A DNA stretch of 64,000 nucleotides from Beroe forskalii. Taxonomy: Eukaryota; Ctenophora; Nuda; Beroida; Beroidae. The translations under genes were made by a program, and so were the position numbers. The DNA is taken from NCBI GenBank assembly GCA_011033025.1, contig WFMF01000345.1, forward strand, positions 62,001 to 126,000. The letters run 5' to 3'. Under the pieces are notes generated by a model. That model saw nothing but the letters and a program-made list of their open reading frames with translations. It was not told where the DNA came from and searched no databases. Shown piece by piece: positions 52,872 to 64,000 of the stretch. The stretch's first letter is position 1. Each line of letters starts with the position of its first letter.

Positions 52872-55800
52872 ATGTGTTGGTTCCTTATTCTGGTCGGGGC
52901 ATGTCTCATACTTATTCTAGCGCTGGTGGTTTCTAAGCAGTTGAAGGTATCTAACATGATGGCAAGTAAGACAACCAAGCTCAAGGCCATGGCAGATTCG
53001 TGGTCTTTGGACGTTCCGATGGTGCCATTCGATCCAAGCTCCAGGATTAATTCAGAAGCCTTTGAAGACATGAGAGGTAAATGAATGTTTCCTTCCATTC
53101 ACTTGGCACATATTAGATCCAATCTCTGAGAATTGAATGTTTGGCGAATTCACGACTCCTTTCTTTTTGTCAAATTACCCAAATTTTCTTCATGATTTCC
53201 AATTATGCATGTGCCCGTTGCACTAGAGCAATATATACCTAATGATTATGTCAGAATGTCAATATGCACTCTAATATGAACCTGTCATCAGATCGGCTGA
53301 AGAGACGGATAGTAAATGACAACATGGAAGACAGTGAAGGTATTCCCTATGGGATTCCCCCGAGTTTCATCAACACCGTATCCGATCACCTCGTGGACGT
53401 CTTTGATATTTCCTACGTAAACAATGTCCTCGCGCAGTTCAAGCACTTCAAAACTGTTATAGGTGAGTTGAAAATCTATAATCGGAAAGGCGATTCGGCG
53501 ATTGCCATAGTCCATTGGAGCCCAAAATTAGCTCGCGAGGTGACTTTCAACTCAAGCGCTGATATGTCAATGAAATGGAATAAATTAAAGCATTTCCTTC
53601 TAATTTTAAGTCTACTTAGTGGAACCACTGGACCAGTTCTTTCTCTCAATCTCTCACGGTGCGCCACGGTCCTATAATAAACTTATAAATCATGCTCTCC
53701 TGCAGGTAATATCAACCTACACTTCATCCACATGGCTGGAAATGAAGGCTCCGTTCCAGTCTTACTACTTCATGGGTGGCCTGGAACCGTGTGGGAGTTC
53801 CACAAGTCAATCCCTATCCTTCTAGGGCAAGGTTCGGTGATCTGTACACTCACAAAATATAACAAATTCCTGTGTTTAGCAGTATTTAAAATTTGTTATC
53901 TGAATTCACGATACAATTATAGATGACAATATAGTGATGCAGTATCAAATACACTTCGAAATATCGAAATTGCGGCTTAATCGCTATAAGTTTATTATCA
54001 GGATATTAGGTTTTCTTGTGACTTGCCCCGTGCCCGGCCATTTTTACAACTCTACCATGACATTTGCCCCAGTTATTGCTGAATGGCCACCTGCAATACA
54101 GATGATGGTACCTCACTACTTTTAACTAACTCATATCCCAGGTTATAGTGTGGTTGTGCCAAGCCTCCCAGGACATGGTTTTACGGAGGGTCCCTCTGTC
54201 ACTGGGACCTCTCCTTGTGTCATGGCCTGCACCTTCCACAAACTCATGCTCAAACTCGGGTACAACAAATACGTGGTGAGTTGTGTTCACTGTGGCTTCC
54301 CCAAGATTAATGAGATAAACTAATCTTTGATTTTGTAAACCATTGCTTTCATATTATGATTGTATAAAAGCTCTAAAGTATAAACTTTCCATATCTTTAT
54401 TTTAGATTATTTTCAAGGCTTATTACAATGATGACCTTTTCGACAGGTCCAAGGTTGTGATCTTGGAGCTCTGATCGGAGCAGTGATTTCCTACATTTAC
54501 CCTGAACACGTGTTGGGACTTCACAACACACTGAACCACATTCACTTTGGTTGGAGACCTAGACATACCTACGGAGTATGGGGTATAGGTGGCTTACTGA
54601 AACATTATCATCTGTGTACCTGCCTGAATTATTAACTGCCTGAGACAAATCGTTCAATTGCTAAACCTTTCCCAAACTGGTTGGAGACAAATCGTTCATG
54701 TCTGGCATGGTCAGGTAAACATTTAAGAGGAGGCGTTTATCAACCCCATATCTGGCATGGAACTCAGGTAAATTTACATGTAAGAAAGTGAGAGGAGACA
54801 TCTTTCAACCCCATATCCGGCATGGAACTCGAGGTAAATTCACATGTAAGATAGTAAGAGGAGGCGTTTATCAACCCCATATCACTTATTAGGCATGGAA
54901 CTAATATAAGGAAAATGTGCCCTGACTACTGAACTCAGGACAGCCCGGAGGTTGGTTATGTCAGATTTAGGTTACAGCCAATTCTTCATTTCTTCAATGG
55001 TTTATGCTTTTATGAGTTTATGGTCGATATTCAAAATAACATTGTGCAATGAAGGTACGAAGATGGGGCATTGGCTGTATGGATCTGGTAATGGATGAAC
55101 ACAACACAAATTTAATTTCGAAAAATTGAAAGTCGTTGATTGCAGACGTTTTTAAGGCATGCTTCGAAAAGCCAATCAAATTATAGCTTGTGCAAACCTT
55201 TGTTTGCATTCAGTTCATGGAAATTGGAGATGTGCCACTACATAATAGGAATGCCGTGCTCATTATTGGTAATTGAACCATTGGTTTTTGCCGGTTCTAG
55301 GCTTCACTGTTTCAATAATGCGGTAATGACCAAACAAAGAACTTTAAATGGTCCCTTTCATTACTATTGTGCAAACTCGTCCTCTCAGAGCCATGGCTGA
55401 GTTTCTCTTTCAAGATTCGCTCGTTTCAGTTTACATTAACAAAGGCTTTTTATTATTGCAATTATATTGACACAGAAGAAGTACTGCTAATTGATCCTAA
55501 CCCCGTACTTGCAAAGAAAGAAGGAACTGTCCCTTTGTGCAGGGCGTGGCCAGGGGAAGGCGACAGAGGCGCCTGTCTCCCCCTTTTTGGACGGACAACG
55601 TAAAAATTTTGTTTGGGACTTTGGCTTAACATTATATTACTTAATCATTTTAACTTACACCCCAACATGATATCGTGTCCTCAGGATGTACAAGAAGTTT
55701 GCCTATTTCCACGTGCAGACGGTCATGCCCGACACCCTGGGATACGGACTGGTGGATTCACCAGTCGGACTCATTTCCTGGATTGGTGAGTGTAGACACA

Positions 55801-56978
55801 TGGGAACTATTAACGGTTACCAAAGGGCTTGTGGGTATATTTGTTAAAAACAAGGACTGCTTCAGAGTAAAACATGTTTACTATCCTGCAAGAGCTAGAG
55901 GAGGCCTAGACTTAAGACTTATCTACTACCTACCCATAGAAGTAAGAACTATTCTTTTATGTGCATGTATGGTACAGACGTTTTTGGACCTTCATGGTTT
56001 TATGCGACTTGCCGACTTGTCTAGAATCTTCACACCCAGTATATCTAATTCTATACTTCGATACAAATAGCAACCGATTAATTTGCTACATTTTCCACTA
56101 AATCTCCCCATGGCAGGATCCCCACTTGTGCTGATGAGCGCCAAGAACAACTCCCCTGCTCACTGGAGACAAGGACTGCAGAGTTTTGGGATAGACAACG
56201 TCTGTGCTACGCTAGTCATCTACTGGGCCATGAGAAACGCACAAGCTTCAATGAGGTACTGTGCAGTTTCTGCACTCTGCAATTTGTTTATATCTTACTT
56301 TTATAGCGGTTATTGAATTCTAATCATTGATTTAAACTAACTTGCTGGCCCAATTCACTAATTCACGTAGCCCATCTAATGGATACTAAGTCGGAGTTTG
56401 CCGACCCACTCTCTGACTCCCCACTCCTTAACTAGTTAACTCCCCACTCCCTAACTCCCACTCTCTAACTCCCCACAGACTCCACTACGAGTTCTACTGG
56501 AACGACCGTGAGTACCTGGAACACTTCACCATACCCCATGTTCCTGTTGCCATCTCCAACTTCCCTAACGAGATCATCCACCTTACCAAGTTCACTTCCT
56601 GGAGGACCTTCAACAACATCAAACAGTGAGTCACTCCATTCTGGGGGTTACTACTCAAATCCAGCTGAACTATTGTTCTATTATGTCGTTTAAAACCAAC
56701 CCTCAGTTTGCTCTACGATCTACTACTTACTTGCTTTAACTTGATTTGGAATCGTGTTATCCATGAATTGTTCCAAGATTAAAAACGGATTACTGTCACA
56801 CGTCAGCCAAAAAGCTTCAGCTTGGCTGGCAATGACAACAGAGTCCATCTATTGATTTCTTATTTGCAGGTTCACTTACCACAAAGAAGGCGGACACTTC
56901 CCTCACCTTGACAACACTGAAGGAGTGGTTGGGGATCTCATCTCATTTATACAGCACAACGTATCAAATGACAGCTGA
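52872..56978 (+). CDS. Microsomal-type epoxide hydrolase, copy 2 (cap exon not found)
   Basis: Tandem paralogue of copy 1 with matching intron positions. Exons: 52872-53076, 53292-53462, 53706-53831, 54142-54275, 54447-54549, 55685-55785, 56117-56255, 56479-56625, 56870-56978. An N-terminal anchor (WFLILVGACLILILALVV), HGWPGTVWEF, SNFPNEI (acid Glu) and KEGGHFPHLDNTE (base His) are intact. Two defects stand out. The nucleophile loop reads QGCDLGALIG instead of GGDWG, keeping Asp but losing the neighbouring Gly and Trp. The ~109-nt cap exon expected between 54549 and 55685 is not recognisable; joining the flanking exons directly breaks frame. After 54549 the genome continues GTTGGAGACC, like the start of copy 1's cap exon, and soon reaches a stop. 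It may be a pseudogene, or may use a diverged exon. Confidence 0.7.
54660..54905. repeat. ~65-bp tandem repeat in the place of the missing cap exon
   Basis: Three to four copies of GAGGAGGCGTTTATCAACCC, CATATCTGGCATGGAACTC(G)AGG, TAAATTTACATGTAAGA-type units. They lie exactly in the interval where the cap exon of epoxide hydrolase copy 2 is expected. Confidence 0.85.
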
Positions 56979-58030
56979 TAGTGAGGACAGATCATATCAG
57001 ATCCTATCTACAGATAGCTGATGTCAGATTCTCAGATTGTCAGAAATCGCTCAGCATACCTACCTTATATGAGTGGAGATTCATGAGATCTCATATTCTC
57101 ATTTGACATTGATATTTCCAAATTAGATGATGATTGATGAATGATGAAGAATCCATAGAATCATTTTCAAATCGATGATGATAGTGTTGCATCCATTCTT
57201 TCATACCTTGGTTTTGTTTCAATTTCAGTTTTAGTTTCGGGTTTCATGTAATAAATTTTTGACAGTAAATAAGCAGAAGTTTATAGTCATCACTCACTGT
57301 ATACTTTACTGTAAACTAAAAGACTAGTATGCTGACCCAGCAGCTGTTGAGTTATTGTACTATTTAAGTACTATTTAAGTATTTGAAATTTATTAGAAAA
57401 CGAGAGAATTTGATTTCTTTCAATGAACTTAATTATTTGTTCTGGAACAGTATAGTATATTAATTTAAATGCTGTTTATTGTTTTGCTTGCTATCTACCT
57501 TATTAATTGTTTTTGGGGGTCATACAAGCTTTTGATTTTCTTCTTGGATCATGACGTATAATTCAAACTTTCAAAATGTTTAAGTAGTAAAATGTTTGAT
57601 GTACGAATAAACTTATGAAATTAAAAAATGTCGAATCTAAATAAGCGTAACTTTATGAGTACATGGGTCATGGTTAACTCGTGAAGTTGTGAGGAGGGTT
57701 AAATTATGAAGCCTGAATGTTCACTGTTCAGTGTCGCTGCCATATTAATTCTGATCAATTGCACCGAGTTTTCAAACGGGGAGGGAATAAGTGGTGCGGA
57801 ATAAGGGTTAATATTTGTAGTTAAGGGAATGAACCGTCAGGATATGTTTTTTCTATGTCTTTATTGCAGCGGCGCAGTGCACCCTGTACTGATATGAGGG
57901 AGATTTGCTGTTAAAAGAGTTTGAATTTTTGATTAATAGCCAATATTATCTGTCTTGTAATTTGGGATTGGAAATTTGAAATAGAGTTTATAAAACAACA
58001 TCTAACACTCCCAATGTCAAACTAGTCAAT
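56979..58030. other. Intergenic stretch between epoxide hydrolase copy 2 and the P450
   Basis: AT-rich 3' flank with a possible AATAAA poly(A) signal near 57252. The P450 promoter must lie before 58031. No further genes are seen. Confidence 0.45.
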
Positions 58031-59904
58031 ATGTTCGTAGCGCTGTTGATAGTGCTCCCCCTGACAGCCATCTTCATCCTATGGTTCTACCTGTTCCGCA
58101 ACAACACTGGCATACCTGTGTCTCCTGGTGCAAAGCCCCTCGTCGGACACATGCACATGTTCTTTGACGTCACTCCAGAAACTATCCACTTGTACGTGGA
58201 CTGGTAAATGTGTTGTGTGTGAACCTTTGTTTTCTAGGCAAAGTGATCATTTGTTCTAATTCTGATGGTTACCATAAATAAAGTAATAAGTTATTAGTTT
58301 GATCCAAATCAAAACTTGACGATTGCTGTTATCAATTTATTGCTTGTCGGTTAGTATCTCATCAGAAATTATAGTAATTTTGAAAGAGGTTTCATTAAGA
58401 TTTATCATCTTTCCTAGATTTGAACAACGCTATTTTGAGGCAACCAACCCTAAGCACGGTCCCATTTCTCACATGAAGTTCTTCTTCACCACCAATCTGT
58501 CTTTGAACACAGTTGAAGCGGCTGAGCCTCTTTGGAAGTCTAACACGAACATCAACAAGTCTTTCCAGTATGATGCTTTTGATTGGTACGTAGGCTGGTG
58601 AAGCTATGGGTGGCATTAATTTTCTGAAGATCTAAGTGTTCCTATGAACCTTCTATTCATCGAAATTTAAAAAAGCCTATTAGCATTTTAGCAATTCATT
58701 AGTTATTGTTATTGATAAGGTTTATTAAATCACTGCAGTTGACACGTAATAATAGATATTTGTTCTTAGGTGGATAAAAGACAGTGTTTTGGTTTTGCCT
58801 GGTAAGGAATGGCAGAAAAGAAGGCATTTACTGACCCCTGCTTTCCATTTCAACATTCTGGATGACTTTGGTGTGACCATGAAACGAGCTGGTCGGATGC
58901 TAGTGAGGAATGTTCTTAATAATCCTGACAAATCCATTGTTGATATTGTAGAAGAGAGTATCTTCATGAGCCTCTGTGAGACTTCCTTCGGAGTTGATTT
59001 CAAAGAAGAAGAAGCTAAAGAATATCTGGCCATCATGTCGAAAACAGTCCTAGCATCTATTGAAAAAACTAAAAATATCCTGAACAATTGGAATTGGTAT
59101 TTCTTGAAGACTGCTGCTGGTAAATCGATGAAGGATAGCATTCAGGAAATGAATGTTAAACTGATGGGTCTCATCAACGATCGCAAGCAAGACATGAAGG
59201 AAGGTAAGACTGTTCTTCACAAAGGTAAGAGAGGATTCCTTGACCAGCTGGTGTATGAGCAGGCTGAGAATGGGGAACTGACAGATGAGCAAATCCTAGC
59301 GGAGTGTAACACTATCATGTTGGCTGGAAATGGCACCACGCTTGGAACTGTTTCCTTCAGCATCTACTACCTCTGCAAGCATCCTGACATGCAGCAGCGA
59401 CTCTTTGAAGAGATCCGAGACCATCTGGATGGCAGGGATATTGACGAGATGGACTGTGGCAGCCTCACCTACCTCGGAATGGTTATCAAGGAAACCCTCC
59501 GGGTTCAGCCTCCTGGTTCCGTTGTTGGTCGGCGTCTCTCCGAGCCAATGGATGTGCTGGGTCATCGCCTTCCAGCTGGCACTAATCTGGATATTTCCAT
59601 CTGGTGGATTCACCGAGACCCCGAACACTGGGAGAACCCTGAGGTATTTGATCCGGAGAGGTTTACTTTGGAAAACTCCAAGAACAGGAATCCATTTGCT
59701 TTCGTGCCTTTTGCTGCTGGAGCCCGCAACTGCATTGGACAAAGATTTGCCTTGTTGGAGGCGAAGATAATGTTGGCCTACCTTGTCTACAACTTTGAGA
59801 TGTCCACCGAGCAGGAGCTGGGTAAAGACCTTTACAGGAACATTCATAATGTGGCCATTTCTCCAGGACCCAACTTCAAAGTGAAGCTGCAACCAAGATT
59901 CTAG
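58031..59904 (+). CDS. Cytochrome P450, clan 4 type (3 exons, 487 aa)
   Basis: Haem monooxygenase; clan 4 (CYP4-like) members commonly hydroxylate fatty acids and related lipids in the ER. Exons 58031-58191, 58418-58585 and 58770-59904. I use the donor CACTT|GTACGT because the alternative (GACTG|GTAAAT) would create an in-frame stop. N-terminal ER anchor: [20 protein letters not shown]. Then [20 protein letters not shown] (C-helix WxxxR), I-helix [11 protein letters not shown] (~residues 293-303), KETLRVQPP (ExxR), FDPERF and the haem loop [17 protein letters not shown] with Cys431. The I-helix has Gly298 where the family usually has Asp/Glu before the Thr pair (GHDTT/GHETT), which may alter oxygen activation. 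It lies downstream of two epoxide hydrolases on the same strand. Confidence 0.93.
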
Positions 59905-60859
59905 AATTGGCATGGAAAAGAAATCAAGAAGTCAAGAGCACGTGATCTTGTTCGGTTGGGATGAAGAGATATTTCACTATTTCAGCAACCACTACTTACT
60001 TTGATTTTTCAATGACAATTTCAACATTATACTTAGCTAATTAGCAAGTAACGAGCATTTCAGCCATTTTATAATTCATGTTTAGTGTATATAAGTAATT
60101 ATGTGTTCATAAATAAGTCACTATCATCAACTTCACCTTCAGAAGAATTTTTCTTGATTGGTTTTTAGAATATCATCAGAATTTTTTAAAGCAGTTTAAT
60201 AGATAATTTTCATTTTCTTGACTATCATACATTCATTCACGGAGTTTATCCTTAAAAAGTTAAAAGACTCATTAAAATACAACTTAAAAACACTTGTATC
60301 AAGTGCTGGGTTGACAAAATTGTATTTTAAAACTCAGTTTCTTATTGACTTATAGTTATTTCATACTTATTTCTTATTTAGTTATTTCATAATGATAATT
60401 CAGGCTCAGATGATGTACCTTTTTACAGTGTATTTGTGGAACTGAACTTTTCTCTGAGTATCGCAAAATTTAAAACCAGCGTTTATGTTCGATGTATTTA
60501 TGTATGTTTTAATTTAAAAAAGAGATTAATTTATCATTGACATTATCTGAAAAATATTAAAAAGGGACGTTTTAATTATTTTATTATTTGACTATCATGA
60601 TGGTACTCAATACTTCAATATAAACATATCAGTCTTCAGTCCTTTGAGAGTCTGAGTTACGCAGGGTACGCATGCATGTTGGATACCTATCAGAGAGCCA
60701 GAGATTTACTGCTATGGAAAGCCGTTTTAACTGGTTAATAGATTTATTGTTGTACTATCATTATTGTAAGAATAGCTTTGTAGATTAATAAATTAACTGT
60801 CTAATTGTCTTATTGTCTAGTGTGTTGATTTTCAAACTTCCACACTTTTTGAATTTTAA
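59905..60859. other. 3' flank of the P450 gene
   Basis: AT-rich and non-coding; it runs into the degenerate edge of the satellite near 60860. Confidence 0.45.
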
Positions 60860-63800
60860 CATGGTGATTTTGTAAGCATAGCGGTGACAGGGCTACGATA
60901 CAGTTATGTGGCACGACGTTATGATAGGCACATACAGTTATGATTGAAAGTACACGACATAGCGGCGATAGGGCAATATCACAGTTAGTGATAGGCACAT
61001 TACATAGCAGGATGAAAGTGTATTGGCGATAGCAGGACAGGCACAAGAATATAAAGGTGACAGGCACACGACATAGCAGGACAGCAATATCATTGTTATG
61101 GGCAGTACACGACACAGCGGCGATTGGTGCGGCAATACATAAAGCAGGGCAGGCACAATTGACAAAGCCATATGACAGGCGGTTACGATTACGTTATGAC
61201 AGGCAATACGACACAGTTATGACAGGCAATATCATATGACAGCACACGCATAGCGGCGATTGCGGTTACGCACAGCAGGACAGGCACGACACAGTTATGA
61301 CAGGCATACGCTGGCGACAGGCAGCATTACATAGTTGCGCAGGCAATACGACACAGCGGCGACAGGTACAATACAGTTATGATTGCGCGTCACGACATAG
61401 CATATAAAAAGTACACGACACAGTTGCGGCAGGCACACGAATACAGTTGGCGACAGGCACATTACATACAGACATAATATCACATTGCCAGATTGCGCAA
61501 TACTCACAGTTATGACAGGTACAATGACATACAGTGACAGGCGCCACGATACAAAGCAGTGATAGTAATACGACATTGTTAAGTGATAGGGCAATAATGA
61601 CATGTTATGGTGGCATGACGGCCCACAGCAGTGGCGGAAAAGGCATGACACAGCGGCGACAGGCATGACATCAGCAGATGCGCCACGACACAAAGGCGAT
61701 TGCGCACACGAATATGTTATGATTAGGCAATGACGTTATGACAGGCAATATCACACACCCTCGCGATGGCACACGACACAGTTGGCGATTGCGCAATATC
61801 ACATAGCAGGACAGGCACACGATTACAGTTATGACAGGCAATATCATTGAGTTGGCGATTGCGGCGCCACGACACAGTTATATGGTGTTAATGACATTGT
61901 TATGACAGGCAATATCGGTTGACAGTTATGACAGGCAATAACATTACGTTATGATTGCGGCGCCACGACACATCAGACAGGTTACGACACAGTTATGATT
62001 GCGCGCTACGACGACAGCAGGCAGGTACACGACATTAGTTGCGATTAGGCAATACGACAGCAGGACAGGCAAATACTAAATATTGGCGGATAGGCGGCCA
62101 CGACACAGTTATGACAGGCACACGACATAGCAGTGACAGGCAATACGACATACAGCAGGCAATATCAAGAGCAAAGCAGGGCAGGCACACGACACAGCAG
62201 ACAGGCAATAATGACATTGTGCTATGATTAAAATACGACGACAGTTATGACAGCATTACAGCAGGGCAGGCACAGTTATGATAGGCCACGACACAAAGCA
62301 GGATAGGCACACGACACAGTTGCGACAGGGCAAATATCACATTGCTGGCGGATTGCGCGCTACCACACAGCAGCGGCAGGCGGCCACGACATTAAGCGCG
62401 ACAGGCCACGACACAGTTATGATTGCGGCCACGACATGAAAGGCGACAGGCCACGACATGTTGCGGCAGGCACACGACACAGCAGGGCAGGTACATGACA
62501 CAGTTATGATAGGTACATTACACAGCAGGGTGCAGGCGCTAATAGGTACATTACATAGCAGGATAGGTACATGACATAGCAGGATAGGTACATGACATAG
62601 CAGGATGGGTACATTACATAGCAGGATAGTACATGACATAAGCAGGATAGGTACATGACATAGCAGGATAGGTACATTGACATAGCAGGATAGGTACATT
62701 ACATAGCAGGATAGGTACATGACATAACAGGGTAGGTACACATGACATAGGAGGATAGGTACATGACATACAGGATAGGTACATGACATATGGGATAGGT
62801 ACATGACATAGCAGGATAGGTACATTACATGGCAGGATAAGGCATTAAATAGCAGGATAGGTACATGACATAGCAGGATAGGTACACTGACAAACGGGAT
62901 GGGTACATTACATAGCAGGATAGGTACATTAAATAGCAGGATAGGTACATTAAATAGCAGGATAGGTACATGACATAGCAGGATAGGTACATTACATAGC
63001 AGGATAGGTACATGACATAGCAGGATAGGTACATGACATAGCAGGATAGGTACATGACATAGTAGGATAGGTACATGACATAGCAGGGTAGGTACATGAC
63101 ATAGCAGGATAGGTACATGACATAGTAGGATAGGTACATGACATAGCAGGATAGGTACATTACATAGCAGATAGGTACATTACATAAGGTAGGTACACAT
63201 GACATAGCAGGATAGGTGCATGACATAGCAGGATAGGTACATGACATAGCAGGATAGGTACATTACATAGCAGGATAGGTACATTACATAGCAGGATAGG
63301 TACATGACATAGCAGGATAGGTACATGACATAGCAGGATAGGTACATTACATAGCAGGATAGGTACATGACATAGCAGGATAGGTACATGACATAGCAGG
63401 ATAGGTACATTACATAGGATAGCAGGATAGGTACATGACATAGCAGGATAGGTACATGACATAGCAGGATAGGTACATGACATAGCAGGATAGGTACATG
63501 ACATAGCAGGATAGGTACATGACATAGCAGGATAGGTACATGACATAGCAGGATAGGTACATTACATAGCAGGATAGGTACATGACATAGCAGGATAGGT
63601 ACATGACATAGCAGGATAGGTACATGACATAGCAGGATAGGTACATGACATAGCAGGATAGGTACATGACATAGCAGGATAGGTACATGACATAGCAGGA
63701 TAGGTACATGACATAGCAGGGTAGGTACATGACATAGCAGGATAGGTACATGACATAGCAGGATAGGTACATTACATAGCAGGGTAGGTACATGACATAG

Positions 63801-64000
63801 CAGGATAGGTACATTACATAGCAGGATAGGTACATGACATAGCAGGATAGGTACATTACATAGCAGGATAGGTACATTACATAGCAGGATAGGTACATGA
63901 CATAGCAGGATAGGTACATGACATAGCAGGATAGGTACATGACATAGCAGGATAGGTACATGACATAGCAGGATAGGTACATGACATAGCAGGATAGGTA
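60860..64000. repeat. 21-bp satellite array, running off the right edge
   Basis: From about 62520 the unit GGTACATGACATAGCAGGATA repeats nearly perfectly, mostly alternating ATGACATAG and ATTACATAG variants. Left of that (60860-62520) the same phrases appear scrambled: ACAGGCACACGACACAG, AGCGGCGACAGG, GTTATGACAGGCAATA. Because 21 is divisible by three and no minus-strand frame of the unit has a stop, long frames of (CYVMYLS)n and (MSCTYPA)n arise; I read these as artefacts. Such gradients are expected at satellite margins, but consensus errors in the assembly could add to it. Confidence 0.95.

Noticed and set aside
55470-55605. Frame after a CACAG acceptor (EVLLIDPNPVLAKKEG) considered as the missing cap exon of epoxide hydrolase copy 2
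   Set aside because: It has no resemblance to the cap of copy 1 (WRIVLQTLIGALFPSLVY) and no suitable donor in phase.
62337-63982. Several minus-strand frames of 64-190 codons, (CYVMYLS)n and (MSCTYPA)n
   Set aside because: They are produced by a stop-free 21-bp satellite unit and would be open in any in-phase array; there is no other gene evidence.

Overview
This window comes from a eukaryotic nuclear genome. Genes are split by GT-AG introns with clear GTAAGT-like donors, and coding exons sit in AT-rich sequence full of transposon remnants and tandem repeats. The protein families (a C2CD3-like centriole protein, LDLa-domain GPCR, 26/29-kDa-protease-type cathepsin, microsomal epoxide hydrolases, clan-4 P450) indicate an invertebrate animal. 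I cannot name the phylum from the sequence alone.

Layout. 0.36-2.0 kb: first coding exon of a C2CD3-like gene (minus), running off the left edge. 2.6-4.4 kb: a Penelope-like fold-back element encoding a GIY-YIG endonuclease fragment, itself interrupted by a 604-bp palindrome-rich MITE. 4.65 kb: a tRNA-like sequence. 5.1-8.2 kb: an intronless cytosolic alanyl-tRNA synthetase with an eEF1B/GST-C-like N-terminal extension. 9-27 kb: a transposon-dense region with CpG-rich islands, minisatellites, Mutator-like (MULE) transposase relics and a near-complete LINE (SGNH-esterase ORF1, endonuclease/RT ORF2 with a C-terminal frameshift). 29.4-35.3 kb: a 12-exon secreted cysteine protease (551 codons when spliced). 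Its third intron is filled by a ~41-bp minisatellite built from the exon-3 end plus its own 5' splice site. 36.6-48.5 kb: a 10-exon epoxide hydrolase (444 aa) whose long first intron appears to hold an LDLa GPCR on the other strand and a MULE relic. 50-52.3 kb: an unrecognised 519-aa multi-pass membrane protein. 52.9-57 kb: a second epoxide hydrolase, tandem paralogue of the first, with an altered nucleophile motif and no recognisable cap exon. 58-59.9 kb: a clan-4 P450. 60.9-64 kb: a 21-bp satellite running off the right edge, homogeneous inside and degenerate at its left margin.

The two epoxide hydrolases and the P450 lie on the same strand within about 23 kb. They form a plausible epoxide/lipid or xenobiotic metabolism cluster: P450s make epoxides and hydroxylated lipids, and microsomal epoxide hydrolases open epoxides. 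The other genes show no functional link.

The points most worth a second look are the AlaRS N-terminal domain fusion, the minisatellite that multiplies a splice donor in an intron with no canonical AG end, the nested fold-back/MITE structure with clear target duplications, and the degraded second epoxide hydrolase. All exon boundaries were read by eye from splice consensus, reading phase and remembered family conservation; no alignment was run.
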